DNA from: Siphonodentalium dalli
Taxonomy: Eukaryota > Mollusca > Scaphopoda > Gadilida > Siphonodentaliidae
NCBI GenBank assembly: GCA_032622095.1
Contig: CP136062.1
Span: 199,213,887 to 199,277,886 of the forward strand
Direction of reading: 5' to 3'
DNA length: 64,000 nucleotides
Shown piece after piece: positions 33,730 to 46,302 of the stretch (positions are counted from its first letter, which is position 1; each line of letters begins with the position of its first letter). The notes below the pieces were generated by a model, which did no database searches, was not told the origin of the DNA, and saw only the letters and a program-made list of their open reading frames with translations. A program made the translations under genes and the position numbers.

Positions 33730-34494
33730 TAGAAGCCGACATACAATACAACCATGCATTCAATCAGTTATAATGATCCGGCTGTCACGTAGTTAGAAGC
33801 TGACATACAATACAACCATGCATTCAATCAGTTATAATGATCCGGCTGTCACGTAGTTAGGAGCCGACACACAATACAACCATGCATTCAATCAGTTATA
33901 ATGATCCGGCTGTCACGTAGTTAGAAGCCGACATACAATACAACCATGCATTCAATCAGTTATAATGATCCGGCTGTCACGTAGTTAGAAGCTGACATAC
34001 AATACAACCATGCATTCAATCAGTTATAATGATCCGGCTGTCACGTAGTTAGACGCCGACAGACAATACAACCATGCATTCAATCAGTTATAATGATCCG
34101 GCTGTCACGTAGTTAGAAGCCGACACACAATACAACGATGCATTCAATCATTTATAATGATCCGGCTGTCACGTAGTTAGAAGCCGACACACAATACAAC
34201 CATGCATTCAATCAGTTATAATGATCCGGCTGTCACGTAGTTAGAAGCCGACACACAATACAACATGTATTCAATCAGTTATAATGATCCGGCTGTCGCG
34301 TAGTTAGAAGCCGACACCCAATACAACCATGCATTCAATCAGTTATAATGATCCGGCTGTCACGTAGTTAGAAGCCGACATACAATACAACCATGCATTT
34401 AAACAGTTATAATGATCCGGCTGTTACATAGTTAGAAGCCGTCATGCAATACAACCATGCATTCAATCAGTTATAATGATCCGGCTGTTACATA
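33730..34494 (+). repeat. 64-bp satellite, ~12 units
   Basis: The unit reads TAGAAGCCGACATACAATAC, then AACCATGCATTCAATCAGTT, then ATAATGATCCGGCTGTCACG plus TAGT. The period is 64 by spacing of GGCTGTCACG. Units differ by a few substitutions; the last two are more diverged. Head-to-tail with no unique spacers. Confidence 0.95.
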
Positions 34495-34894
34495 GGTTTC
34501 AACGAATGAAATTTAACTTATACTGATATGACAGTTTTCATATTTCCGAAACTCCTTTCAGCGACAACGAAGTGGCCAGGAAAAAACACATTCAAATCAC
34601 AAACTGTTCATTTTGTATTTTTAAATTGTGGGAAAAAATATGGAAACCTGGAATCCGAAGTAATAATCGACGAAAAGCGCATTGAAACTAATTCATCGTA
34701 TACTCTATATTATATTTCCGAATGTCGGTATGTCTGTTCGTCCGCCATATATGTTAACAGAGGGCTCCAATGGAACCCAACTCGGGAACCCCACACCCTA
34801 TATTAAATCTCGCGGGCTCTAACCCCATCAACTTTGCCGCGGTAAGACATATTTTTTAATGTATTTTTTATTTAGGTCACAAAATATAGCATAC
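34495..34894. other. No recognised gene
   Basis: An open plus-strand stretch at 34528-34806 has cysteines and charged residues but no motif I can place. Confidence 0.5.
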
Positions 34895-35547
34895 TAGCAG
34901 GTGACCCGACTTCGTCCGGGCTTTGACCTTGTATTGACCATTTTGAAGGTCAAGGTCAGGTCGGGGTCACGATTTGACCCATCGAAAACACTCCCCCGAC
35001 AAAAGTATCCCTAGGTATCAATTTCGTCGAAATCCGTTAATTTTTTAATTTAATTTGAGTTAATTCTGCCTTTTTAATCAAGAGAAATGATGGTACCCGT
35101 CCCGTGATGGTACCCGTCCCTAAAAGAGATACGTTTGTGGGTCCTCGGGCGGAAAAACTTACCCGATGAAAATCTCCCCCGTTCCTTGGAACCCCTAAGT
35201 ACGAAGACAGAAATAAGAATCACACAACACGCTCATGTCTGGATACAGACACACTCATGTCTGGCCCCAGACATAAGAATCACATTACACGCATACGCTC
35301 TTTATCAACGACACTGCGGATACGAACGCTCTTTAACTATCAACGCGATTAACTCCACAGTGCCAATGACGGTCATTTTGGTGACTGGGAATGGAGAATG
35401 GGTGCTCTGAAGCTCAGAAGCGATGCGATGACACTTCATGTGGGATTTTACCCTTATATAGGAAGTTTGGGCTCAATCCGTCCGGCAGTTTCCCCGGTCA
35501 TAGCTAACAGACAAACAGACAGACAGAAGTCCCAAAATATAGAGTAG
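34895..35547 (+). repeat. Tandem-core interspersed repeat, copy 3
   Basis: The head ACTAGCAGGTGACCCGACTT matches 5183. It has one TGAAGGTCAAGGTCAGG unit, then a diverged interior with doubled GATGGTACCCGTCCC at 35088-35118, and the tail ACAGACAGACAGAAG, then CCAAAATATAGAG. Confidence 0.65.
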
Positions 35548-35799
35548 ATCAAATACAGTGTACATAGAAACATGTATAATTTATACAAGTAGTATTATTC
35601 AAGTTCTTTTTAATTTGATTGCAGTATCAATGGCATCAATTTTCCCCTATAATATGATGATGTTTTATGTTAAATATATCCTCAAAACAACAAGTCGTGT
35701 GATGAAGGAGATCTCTCGACCTTTTCGACCATCCCGGGAGCTTCGCACCCAACTACTCTCTATGTGGTCCAACAAGAGTAATTTGTTACAAAGAAGATA
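35548..35799 (+). other. Short open stretch, unrecognised
   Basis: A plus-strand open frame includes SRPFRPSRELRTQLLSMW, compositionally protein-like, after an acceptor-like TTTAATTTGATTGCAG at about 35611-35626. It runs straight into repeat DNA at about 35800, so it may be a remnant of a mobile-element protein. Low confidence. Confidence 0.2.
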
Positions 35800-35919
35800 T
35801 TGGAGCAGTTCTAAAGTGACGCTGTCGGCGTCAGGGGTATTTCAAAGTGAGGGGCTGATTTCCACCAAATTTATATATAATCAGCTCCATGATATTAGGA
35901 GTCTAATGGTGGGTTTTAG
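35800..35919 (-). repeat. Reverse fragment of the 4340/23230 tandem unit
   Basis: TTTCCACCAAATTTATATAT, then CAGCTCCATGATATTAGGAG and TCTAATGGTGGGTTTTA, are the reverse complement of the unit landmarks (ATTAGACTC, ATCATGGAG, TTTGGTGGAAA). Confidence 0.75.
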
Positions 35920-36395
35920 CCCTTTCGGTGCCAGGGGCCGATCTCATCGGCCCTGATTTACGGTCTGTAAAATCGGCCCTAAAAAATAAAAAAAACAAAT
36001 TTAAATTTTTTTGTTTTTTTAAAAAAGATTTTTTTGGGTTGAATTATTTTTGGGTATTCTTAAGCATGCTATAGCAATTTAAAAACAAACTGGATAAAAC
36101 CTTGAGGGCATGTTATAACTCAAAACTATCACCAAGTATTCATAGTAATAATTTTGATGCCCATGAAAAACGTAAGATTCCCTGGCACTAAACCTACAAA
36201 ATAAGAAAAAATATATAAGAACAAATTATTAAAATTATAAAAAATTGTAAAAAATAATAACAAATGATGAAAAATTGTTAGGCCAATGCATTCTCTTATA
36301 TATGCGAGGCGACCTATGGTCGACTCGCATATAAGAGAATGCATTGGCACAGGGTATATGGGTTGATACAAAAATCGGACTTGGCACTGAAAGGG
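35920..36395. mobile_element. Palindromic TTAA element (TTCGGTGCCA end type)
   Basis: The left end CCCTTTCGGTGCCA follows TTAG; the right end TGGCACTGAAAGGG precedes TTAA at 36396-36399. Only the right hairpin (about 36282-36347) is present; the left portion is T/A-rich filler plus GGCCGATCTCATCGGCC. This is a third outer-arm type carrying the same hairpin. Confidence 0.8.
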
Positions 36396-38739
36396 TTAAA
36401 GAAATTTAAAAAGCGTCGCTCGAGTCGGGGATGGGGCGGATCCAAACTTGATAAAAAAAAATATTTGTTGATTCCCATCAAAGGGCGCTTTTACTTGCAA
36501 AGATTCGAATTCCGATATCGAAACAGGAGGCCGGTGTCGATATCGAATCTCCAAATCGTGGCGTAAGTCCTCAAATTTGATCGTAAATGATTCCCTATAT
36601 GGTTATGACGGCGGGAATTTCAATGCATACAGTATTTTGAAAGAAAACAGCATGTGCAGATTTCCAGTTGTATAATGTATATACATTCCAATTACGTTTA
36701 GACTGATATACGCCCCCCCCCCCAACTCTCTGTCCAAGGGCTTCATTTAAAGGTTAACAAATTGTCACTGTATGCGATGTGGTCAGGTCGTGTATAAGAT
36801 AGTCGAAGTCTGAGCTAGACGAGATTGGCACTGGTTCGAACCCCGACGTGGGCGAAAATCTGGATCGATTTTCAAGTTTGATGAGTTGAGAACATCGCAA
36901 TGTGTCATACTGATCGATACATGGCTATTTCTTTGAGAAATGAAAATTTGTTCACGCTCACTGAAGCAAGCACATTTGACGCAAAGAAAACTCATTCTGA
37001 GACCGTGCTTCAATACATCTGATATATCTATAGTCATATCCATGATCAGATGATACAAGGAATCTAATCGTTTGGTATGTAAAACACTAAAACTCGGTGT
37101 TGTTCGGGTCATGGATGTGGGAGAGGGCAGGAAAAGATATTTGTTTTGTCCGCGATTTACACCAATTGATATAAAATCATCTCCACGCTATACGACGGAT
37201 CCAATGTTGTGGGTTATTGACCAATTTCCGCCAAACATGTAAATATCTCCGTGATACAAGCAATATAATGTTGTTGTTTAAATAAAACAATTGGCTCTAT
37301 TTGAGTCAGGGGTTCAGGAGGGAACGAGTACCACATGCGATAGATATTCGTCCAAAAAATATAGATTCTTCATCTTATAAGGGTTAGCGTCCCTAAACAT
37401 GGTTTAGTTTGACTGTCGAATAACATGGTTTAGTTGCCGGTTTTAGGTTATACAACGCAAATACATGATATAAATTTACCCCCAAACAATTTTATCCACG
37501 TACACTGCATGTTAGCGCTTCTCGCTTATACATTGACTGAAAATCCTAGTACATACAGTTTTGTTCTCCTATTAACTCCAACAATGTGACTGTCCTACAC
37601 AAATAAATTATACGACTGTATAAGACGAATGTCCACTTGACGAATTCGCCGCTCCTAACACAACCCATTTCAACCTCCATTTTAACGTTAGAAAGTATAT
37701 ACTTAATTGTCAGTATCAACGCCATATGAAAAGTGTAGTACGTGTATATATATTTGTGATCTCTATATGTCATACCATGATAAGGGTGCATTTACATTGC
37801 TATAGAAATGTATATAGATCTGTATGAAGTCACGTGTCGCGCATTACTGTGATATATGAATGAGAATAAACTAATTTGTATTGTCCAATCAAAAATATTC
37901 TCGTTGTCGTAATTATTGACTTTCACTCTAGATATAATGCAGTGGTTCGCGTCAGACATGTACGCTTGTTTAGCTTAACAATATAGAGATAATGCAGCTT
38001 AAATATGGTTTGGCTGGACCAGATTTAAACCGAAGATGAAGAAAAATAATGTAGATTGGAGCGCAATTTATGGTTAATCAACTTATCGTGTTCACTGACT
38101 AATTTGTCTTATATTTTCTATTATATAAACAGATGTTCGGCAAGAACGTGGTGCAACAGACATGATAATCAATTTGTTTCGCTGATTACATGACTTAATT
38201 CGATCGCGCCAGAATCCGTTCAGTCAGCATTTACGAGGCCCGTCTTCCATCGTAAATTATGCGCGTAATCACCAAAACCAATTGATTATACTATATCAAA
38301 TTGACCTTGGGCTATTTAATATTCATCAATGAAATTTACGTACATTAATTTAGCGAAATCCAACCAATATCGTGTAACATTCTATCGGCCGATACTGAAT
38401 TAGGTCAGTAACACTCCGTCAGACTTGCTGCAATGTAATGCAAACATTTTTGTTTCATTCGTACAAAACCATACCACATCACCGCATCCCAAGAATGGTA
38501 CATGCAACGACCGTGATTTGTAGATAATTTCATGAGACATGAGTGATCTTCAGAGGAAACATTATTACTTGTATCTCATCTATATCCAAATTATGTACTA
38601 AGTCTTATATATGTCATCATTGATCAGGATTTGAAATAACATATGTCATGAAACTACATGTATATATTGTGAGCGTATTATTTCGGCACGCAAATAATTC
38701 GTTGTTTACTATTTAACGTTTGCATTTTAAGTACACATC
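36396..38739. other. Mostly unrecognised; one B-box-like site
   Basis: GGTTCGAACCCC at about 36832-36843 is a strong pol III B-box match, with a poor A-box candidate (GTGGTCAGGTCGTG at about 36779) upstream, so a tRNA-derived SINE is possible at about 36775-36855. A C11 run lies at 36712-36722. No gene was recognised. Confidence 0.4.
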
Positions 38740-39125
38740 AACTCCGCCGTGGACCCAGCGTAGGAGTAATTAAAGACATATCGGTGCGTTAAACTGTTAA
38801 GTTAGTATTAATTCAGTATGCCAACTGGAGAAATGCAGCATTCTACTACATCGCAGAAAATCTCAAGCAAATCGACCGTACCACTCCATAGAAAACATCA
38901 CCTAAACTACGCTCAATTGTAAATATTTACTTCTCGATTCGGGACGCAACTATCGGCGATAAAGTAACGAAAACGATTTCGCCATCGAGAGTCACTGAAT
39001 TTAATTAATATATAATAATGGGGGTGTGTGTTGTCAGTTTGGATTTAAGATTTGTAAAAATAACTACTTTGAGCAAGATTATCCTCCATTTATATGTGAT
39101 CACCCTACCGGAGTGTCTCACATCA
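38740..39125 (+). repeat. Dispersed repeat, copy 1 of an inverted pair
   Basis: Matches the reverse complement of 48815-49175 through words such as GATCACCCTACCGGAGTGT, TTGTAAATATTTAC, AAGTTAGTA and TTAAAGACATAT. Divergence is moderate, so the copies are old. Confidence 0.7.
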
Positions 39126-41039
39126 CTTTAATGTCGCAATGTAACTAGATACTTATATGCCGAGGAACATGGACGTGTGTGCATGTGAGGTCGCACTGTT
39201 TCACTGTTTTGCGGCCATCGAATTGGATTCAAATATATTTTAATTCACAAGGACACTCGAAAGAATAAAATAATGCATGCTGGAATTGATTTTGTGTCTG
39301 TTTGGTGTCCAATATACTTTGGTCACTCAATTAATTTTCTCTAATTCACCAATGTTGTAGTGAGACTCATTTAGTTACAACCCAAAGCCGGACGCTTTGG
39401 TCGTATATAGACTATATCTGATTTTGTGAAGTCACCAATTGTTATATACGACACTGCTGTTTTGAATTTTTGCGAGCGCTTTTGTCGCACAGTATATCGG
39501 TGGGCTTAAAGCATTAATGTCGTAATCTGAAATAAACATGTGCGTCTTTCAATGGCCGGCGTTCCAAAACGAGGGCAGTTACTATCGGAATTATGCACAG
39601 TGAAGTTCATTCGTAGCCGCGGTTTACATTTTATTGAGAACATAATTATAACATTATGGACTGTCAAATATTAGCAATGGAGTGGCCTAAAATACAAATG
39701 TCGCGTGCAATGGGAAAATCTCAATCACTCTGGCTGGGCTGGGGACAATACTGGAATCGAAATCGAAATTCGTGGATCTGTCCACAACAAAATATGGTCT
39801 CCTTCACAACCCACTGTCTTCGCTGCTGGTTGAAATGCGTGGCACAAAATAGAGCGGGAGACACAGGCATAAAAATGTCCTCCAAACTTTTTAATTTGAT
39901 ATCATAATCACCTGACCCTTTCCTGGGCTCAATGGGCACTAGCGACCGTTTTAATTGTCTACCCCGGAGGGCATTGTTTGCCAATTTATACACATGTGTC
40001 ATACGTCATATATCATATGTATATCATGTGATCAAACAAACTTTGCCCATTTGCTATCTAATTGAATACCATGCATACACGGAATGGCTATGACATATCT
40101 TAATTAATGGAGACAATAATTATATATGGTGAATTGCGATTAGCACAACATATAAACAAAATTAATCAGAACATTATTTAGAGTTTTTCAGAACAGTGAT
40201 TAAAGTGTGCAACTTGTGCTACATTATCATTGCTGCGTAATTCCACCAGAGTTTTCTTCTGGCTTCCTCCAACTCCTACTGAAAGTTTACTTCTCATGAC
40301 GGACAGAGTATAAATGTTTGCGGTTTGTTTCAAACACTTGATTTAATGATACAGACACTCAGTCCATTCACGTTAGTTTTGTTGTTTCACGCAGTCATCA
40401 TACACTTATTAAGCCTTGGACACAATCCTCAATTGACCGATTGAATAAAAGATTATTGCACGCGTTGTGATCAATTTGAAGGATCACGCAGAACGAATAT
40501 CCCAATACGATCTATCACCTATGCATTGTCGGGATCAATACATTTAATCACCGTCGCTATCTTTTGCGAAACGATTTGTTTTAGCCAAACCGAATTTTAC
40601 GGATACAAATAGATAAAGGCAGTTGTTACTCTATCTGTCACTCGCGGAACCTCCACAATCCTACACAATTTGGTCGTTAATCAAGCAAGACTTCTATGAG
40701 AACCGCATGCAGTAGGGGGTAAATTAGAACCGTGGCCAGATCTGTCTATCTTCATGATGGTCTGATATTATAGTTGTATGGGGAATCACAACCAATTTTA
40801 GGGATAACGATCTTCATATGAGCAAATGCATTCCGTACTTTAAAATCCCAGCAACCTGACACATCACTCCGGTGATTTTCCTATGAAACAACGGGGTTGA
40901 TTATAGCTCTCACGCCGATTGACATCTCCAATTGCACGCATCGTGAAATCATTATATTGAGCGTAACTATAGGGTAACAATAGCAAATGTCGCTTGGAAG
41001 TTTTATTGAGTTATCTATCCTGGTTACGTTCAATAATAA
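39126..41039. other. No recognisable gene
   Basis: AT-rich. No extended tandem or inverted repeat noticed; short open stretches near 39656-40002 lack motifs. Confidence 0.5.
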
Positions 41040-41769
41040 TATATAGAGGATCTGCAACGAGTCCCCAGTTTATAGCGGAATTTACAAGTCGAGTCCAGTA
41101 AATTAGGTCTGGACCGATCGAGCCTTTGGCGAAAGACTATGTGGCGTATTTAAGGTCCTATATTTAATGACTTAACTTTTAACACTCTTCATTCATTATA
41201 GTTTGTTCGAAAAATATTGGAAGCCATAGTATTTTGAGACGTAGCATACGGAATATAAACAAACGATAAACGGAAGTCAAAGATCACCTGGCACTATTTG
41301 CTGTTATTAAACGAACGTTTAATATCACAATTTATAGAATAGGTTTATTGCATGGAATAAGGGTAGGATCGTGTAACAAATAGCATTTATATAGCGCTTC
41401 ATCCCTGGTGTAGCTCGAAGCGCTTGGGACTTTATATGCAGGTTATATACGTGTACACGCACTAGTAGAATATATACAATCACACACAAGCAACTATATG
41501 GATACCGAGCATGATGCAATGCCACTATCTACGGCTAGTTGTCGTGTTGGCCTAACTGATTTATCCTTGAAGCATATGCTAGTATGTGAATAGGGTGCGT
41601 AGCAGTGCTAAGTGCACAAGTGGGAGACAGACTGTAGGAAGAACAATGGTGTGGGGTGCAGAAGTTAACATAAATATTTATAAGTATTCTCTCCCCTGAC
41701 CGATAGAAAAACTCGCGAAATAAGATGTAAACTGATACATAATTTAAAATATATTTACACAAGATAATC
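41040..41769 (+). repeat. Dispersed repeat related to 31232, then unknown
   Basis: The first ~80 bases (TATATAGAGGATCTGCAACG onward) match 31232; the rest holds no recognised structure. Confidence 0.4.
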
Positions 41770-42480
41770 ACACAATCTAAGCGGGGCACGCGTTATCCGG
41801 CGAAAGTTTCTGCAGAGATAAACATATATACATGTTGATGGCTATCACAATTATATTCATTTGTCTAATTTGCTTGTTAATATACAGTTTCCCCTTTAGT
41901 TATCACTCAAATGGATTACGGTATTGTTGTACACTTGTAACCATCCAGCCGCTGCCTTTCAGAGGTAGTTGGGCGGTATAGTGAATTGCGGAATTTTAGA
42001 AATGGAAATGCTGAAATTGTGAATATCCAACTCGAACTTTCAGTTTTTGCTCTCGGTAATTTTATAGATATTTAAACAAAATTTTTAAATGTCTGCTTGA
42101 TGTACTGTTTACACTCCGCCGTTTATCGATATAAGCGGGCCACGCGTTACCCAGTATAAGTTACTGCATACCGTGTACACATGCGCGGGGATAAGCATAG
42201 ATGGATATCAAAAATATATTTATTGGTCATATACGCGCGTAAAAAATTCTCATTTAGTTACGATCCAACTACAGTAACGCATTGTTATATGCACATGCAA
42301 TTGCATGGCGAGATACATAGACTAACCATGCCTGAATTAATTAAATTATGAACAGGAATGATTAAGAACCAAAAATTGTCACCGGATACAATGCTTTTGT
42401 GGAAATAGCTTTGCCCGTTTTTAATTCGCAAATTTAAAACTGAGCGAAAAATAGTACTGCGCGAAATTAAATACGAGTAA
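41770..42480 (+). repeat. Two diverged ~350-bp units related to 50105
   Basis: GCGGGGCACGCGTTATCCGG at 41779 and GCGGGCCACGCGTTACCCAG at 42135 start two units. The first continues with TTTAGAAATGGAAATGCTGA, then ATATCCAACTCGAACTTTCA and TTTTATAGATATTTAAACAA, which recur at 50340-50430. Confidence 0.65.
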
Positions 42481-43376
42481 GGTACATACATGTATACAAC
42501 AAATGGAAATACCGCACACGCAAAATCGGTTTGTGACAGCCTTCCCTGAGCTCACGGCTGTATAATTAGATATAATATCGCCCTATGGTAATGGTCATTG
42601 ACCCCTGGAAGGCGCCTATTGTGTTTCGCCATGATTGGCTTGAGTATATGACATCCTTGATAATTTCTTTCGTGTTTCGATTGTATTGGCTTTTCGTTCT
42701 GTGGAAAGTAAATGCAAATTGAGTTAGCTACCAGGTCAATAGAGATCTGAAACCTCAATTCGAGTGTCGGATGAGATGTTCATCACGACACGATACGAGT
42801 AAATGTCACGGTGCTACAGTATAGATAGACGGGGAAATAATTAACGGTGCTCAGATTTATATACCGCGGACTCATGTGAATTTGAGAGTTATATACCACT
42901 GGGATTCTATCGTAGCTATTACTTCGTCTATTATCGCCATGGGTGTCATACATCTTGACGCTTAATGTCTACTAATGATTTGTAATACTACCATTATCCA
43001 AAAGATATACTCGGGAGAACAGATAAACATGGCAACTTGCTAGCACTTGGGGGAAATTATGTTGGTTTGCGCCTTGGTCTTTCTTTATATAACTGTGTTG
43101 GTCAACCTAAAAAGTTGAATGACAAAAGAACACCACAGCCGTATGCGATCTTGTCTGCGATGCATGTCTCCGACTTTCCAACTGCCAATATAGTGCCTCT
43201 ATTATCACCAAGGATATCATAATCCACGTGACCCTTGGTGTCGACTAAATAAATGATTAGCCATACGAGCATCGACTACAAACAAGAAATGCAGATTGAT
43301 CATCTCCAACTTTCCAAATACAATCCGGATTTCCAAGAATTATTTCAGTCACTATTGTATGTTATTAATTGGTTGT
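42481..43376. other. No recognisable feature
   Basis: No coding, tandem or inverted signal recognised. Confidence 0.5.
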
Positions 43377-43489
43377 TTCCATATTGGCCGAGTTATGAGG
43401 CCGAGGTCTGTCGTATGGGGTGAGGCCGTAGGCCGCAGGCCGAAGGCTAATACGACAGACCGAGGCCTCATAACTCGGTCAATGTGGAA
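43377..43489. mobile_element. 113-bp palindrome
   Basis: CCGAGTTATGAGGCCGAGGT, then CTGTCGTAT, pairs with ATACGACAGACCGAGGCCTC, then ATAACTCGG. The loop is GC-rich with repeated AGGCCG words. Weaker pairing extends about 20 bp outward. Confidence 0.85.
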
Positions 43490-43686
43490 CAATATTTTAT
43501 TAATTAGCAACAATGTAATAATTGTTTCACATGATGAATATATTAACATATAGATATGCCATTGTGTGTTTTATTAAATTAACAATTATTCCAGCAATTT
43601 TTATTCTTGTGAACTTTGTGAAGAACTTGCAGCGATTTCACAGTACTGTCAGTTTCCACTGGAATGATATTGATACGGATACATAG

Positions 43687-43849
43687 ACAGAACACAACGC
43701 GCATCTTAATCGAGTATCTTTTATCGAATGAGTTGCGGATGGTGCAAGGATATATTTCGCGAGAGCGTAGCTCGAGCGAAATATTACTTTGCGCCGTCCG
43801 CAACGAGTTCGATAAAAGATTCGAGATTATGATGCAAATTGTGTTCTGT
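43687..43849. mobile_element. 163-bp palindrome
   Basis: The arms start ACAGAACACAACGCGCATCT and pair through TCTTTTATCGAATGAGTTGC to GAGAGCGTAGCTC at the centre. More diverged than the one at 43377, with which it shares no sequence. Confidence 0.8.
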
Positions 43850-44505
43850 ATTTATTCTACACCGTTCAGTCAGATAAGTTCAATCCACGAATGTCACCTC
43901 CATTGTTACTATAGCTACTTTTATTTTGATTTAAGTCTGACAAATAACCAGTAATTATGGGAGGATCACCGGAGACGGGTGATCGACGTATAATGTACGT
44001 CATCTTTCTTGGCGTCAACGTCAACAAAAATAGTTCCGGCTTGTATATATTCCACTAGAGGTATACACTAATATGTATTCACTGGCTGGGATTCGGTTGA
44101 ATACATGTGCCACACGTCAATGGGTGTGGAATAAATGTAGTTCATCCACGTACATGTTTATTTACTCCCAAAACAGTGACTGTCCGTAATTCATCCGAAA
44201 TCAACTGCAATCCATCTTCCGTCGACCAAATATTCTTGACATTCTTTGCCGATCGAGCTAATTACGTATGACGTCATTTACGTAACCTTGACTCATTGGC
44301 CGCGTTTTCTACTTATTGGCCGACTTGTTGTTATTACTTGTGACGCGGGCAGCGCTCTACTTATTGCGGCCGATAACCTATAGCTAATTAATAAAATGAA
44401 TTATTGAATATTACCAATTGTAACTTAAATTTCTTCAACTACTTTTGAAAAAAAAACCTCAATAATTTATGATGGGATCGTCAACCCGCGGCTAGTAGGC
44501 GGTGT
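43850..44505. other. No recognisable feature
   Basis: Nothing supported beyond AT-rich DNA with a few CRE-like TGACGTCA words near 44270. Confidence 0.5.
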
Positions 44506-44627
44506 GACTAAACACCGCCCGGACCAGCCCGGACCAACCCGGACCAGCCCGGACCCCCCATATGGACTATATGAGTGATTTTAAGGGCAATATAAGTGTA
44601 GAGTGTCATGGAAACCCACTCAGTGTC

Positions 44628-44906
44628 GCTATTAACCCTCAAATTGCCGGCATCGGCGAACATGTTCGCCGCGAAATGAAGCTGACAGCCCGGACCGCCC
44701 CTGCTGCGTCCAGGTGTGATTTTAGTATCCATATATGTACACGGTGTCATTGAAACCCACATACGTACATACGATTGTCACGGATATGGATTTCGTTATG
44801 GATACTAAAATCACACCTGGACGCAGCAGGGGCGGTCCGGGCTGTTATCTTCATTTCGCAGCGAACATTTTCGCCGATGCCGGCATTTTGAGGGTTAATA
44901 GCGACC
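44628..44906. repeat. Palindrome inside the composite element
   Basis: TTAACCCTCAAATTGCCGGC, then ATCGGCGAACATGTTCGC and GGACCGCCCCTGCTGCGTCC, pairs with the mirror half ending ATTTTGAGGGTTAATAGCGA. Arms are about 110-120 bp. Confidence 0.85.
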
Positions 44907-44939
44907 CTGTGACTATGGGTTAATTTATTCACTTCCGCT

Positions 44940-46275
44940 GCAGCTAGCGACTTGTCCGATCTCCCATGGGTGCATATGGGTATTCACTTCATGATATAAT
45001 GTCCATTTCCGTGGTCAGGCAGTCAGGGGAGGTGCGGTCGGCGCCTTTTTGGATTTCCCGTACCTGGCGGAAACGGCCGCCAGTCATGGGGTTAACAGTG
45101 CCGTGTCCGCTCGAGCTATCGACTTGGGGATTGGAACTTTGGTACATTCGGGTCCATTCTACACGATAGTGCAAATCCCATCTCGCTTGGACCCCTAGGG
45201 GCGGTCGGACGGCGGGTGTTAATTTCGGCGTTTTTGCGTACATTTATAGCGAATTCGGCAGCAGCATGTGGGTTAATTTATTCACTTCCGCTGCAGCTAG
45301 CGACTTGTCCGATCGCCCATGGATGCATATGGGTATTCACTTCATGATATAATGTCCATTTCCGTGGTCAGACCGTCAGGGGAGGTGCGGTCGGCACCTT
45401 TTTGGATTTCCCGTACCTGGCGGAAACGGCCGCCAGTCATGGGGTTAACAGTGCCGTGTCCGCTCGAGCTATCGACTTGGGGATTGGAACTTTGGTACAT
45501 TCGGGTCCATTCTACACGATAGTGCAAACCCCATCTCGCTTGGACCCCTAGGGGCGGTCGGACGGCGGGTGTTAATTTCGGCGTTTTTGCGTACATTTAT
45601 AGCGAATTCGGCAGCAGCATGTGGGTTAATTTATTCACTTCCGCTGCAGCTAGCGACTTGTCCGATCGCCCATGGATGCATATGGGTATTCACTTCATGA
45701 TATAATGTCCATTTCCGTGGTCAGACCGTCAGGGGAGGTGCGGTCGGCACCTTTTTGGATTTCCCGTACCTGGCGGAAACGGCCGCCAGTCAGGGGTTAA
45801 CAGTGCCGTGTTCGCTCGAGCTATCGACTTGGGGATTGGAACTTTGGTACATTCGGGTCCATTCTACACGATAGTGCAAACCCCATCTCGCTCGGACCCC
45901 TAGGGGCGGTCGGTCGGCGGGTGTTAATTTCGGCGTTTTTGCGTACATTTATAGCGAATTCGGCAGCAGCGTGTGGGTTAATTTAATCACTTCCGCTGCA
46001 GCTAGCGACTTGTCCGATCGCCCATGGATGCATATGGGTATTCACTTCATGATATAATGTCCATTTCCGTGGTCAGGCCGCCAGGGGAGGTGCGGTCGGC
46101 GCCTTTTTGGATTTCCCGTACCTGGCGGAAACGGCCGCCAGTCAGGGGTTAACAGTGCCGTGTCCGCTCGAGCTATCGACTTGGGGATTGGAACTTTAGT
46201 ACATTCGGGTCCATTCTACACGATAGTGCAAACCCCATCTCGCTCGGACCCCTAGCGGCGGTCCGGTCGGGTGCG
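44940..46275 (+). repeat. 353-bp satellite, 3.8 units
   Basis: The word GCAGCTAGCGACTTGTCCGA occurs at 44940, 45293, 45646 and 45998. Units are nearly identical, with single-base differences and a 1-2-bp indel in units 3 and 4. Each unit includes a GGCGGAAACGGCCGCCAG hairpin. Confidence 0.95.
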
Positions 46276-46302
46276 GTCGGGTGCGGTCGGGTTTTAGTAG
46301 GA

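Larger units (their letters stand above)
44506..46302. mobile_element. Composite element: short TIRs, palindrome and 353-bp tandem core
   Basis: The left edge ACTAAACACCGCCCGGACC and the right edge GGTCGGGTTTTAGTAGGACC are inverted relatives. Between them lie a ~280-bp palindrome (44628-44906) and 3.8 direct units of 353 bp. The region is clearly more GC-rich than its surroundings. The layout recalls bivalve pearl-type elements with tandem cores (loose analogy; inference). Confidence 0.65.
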
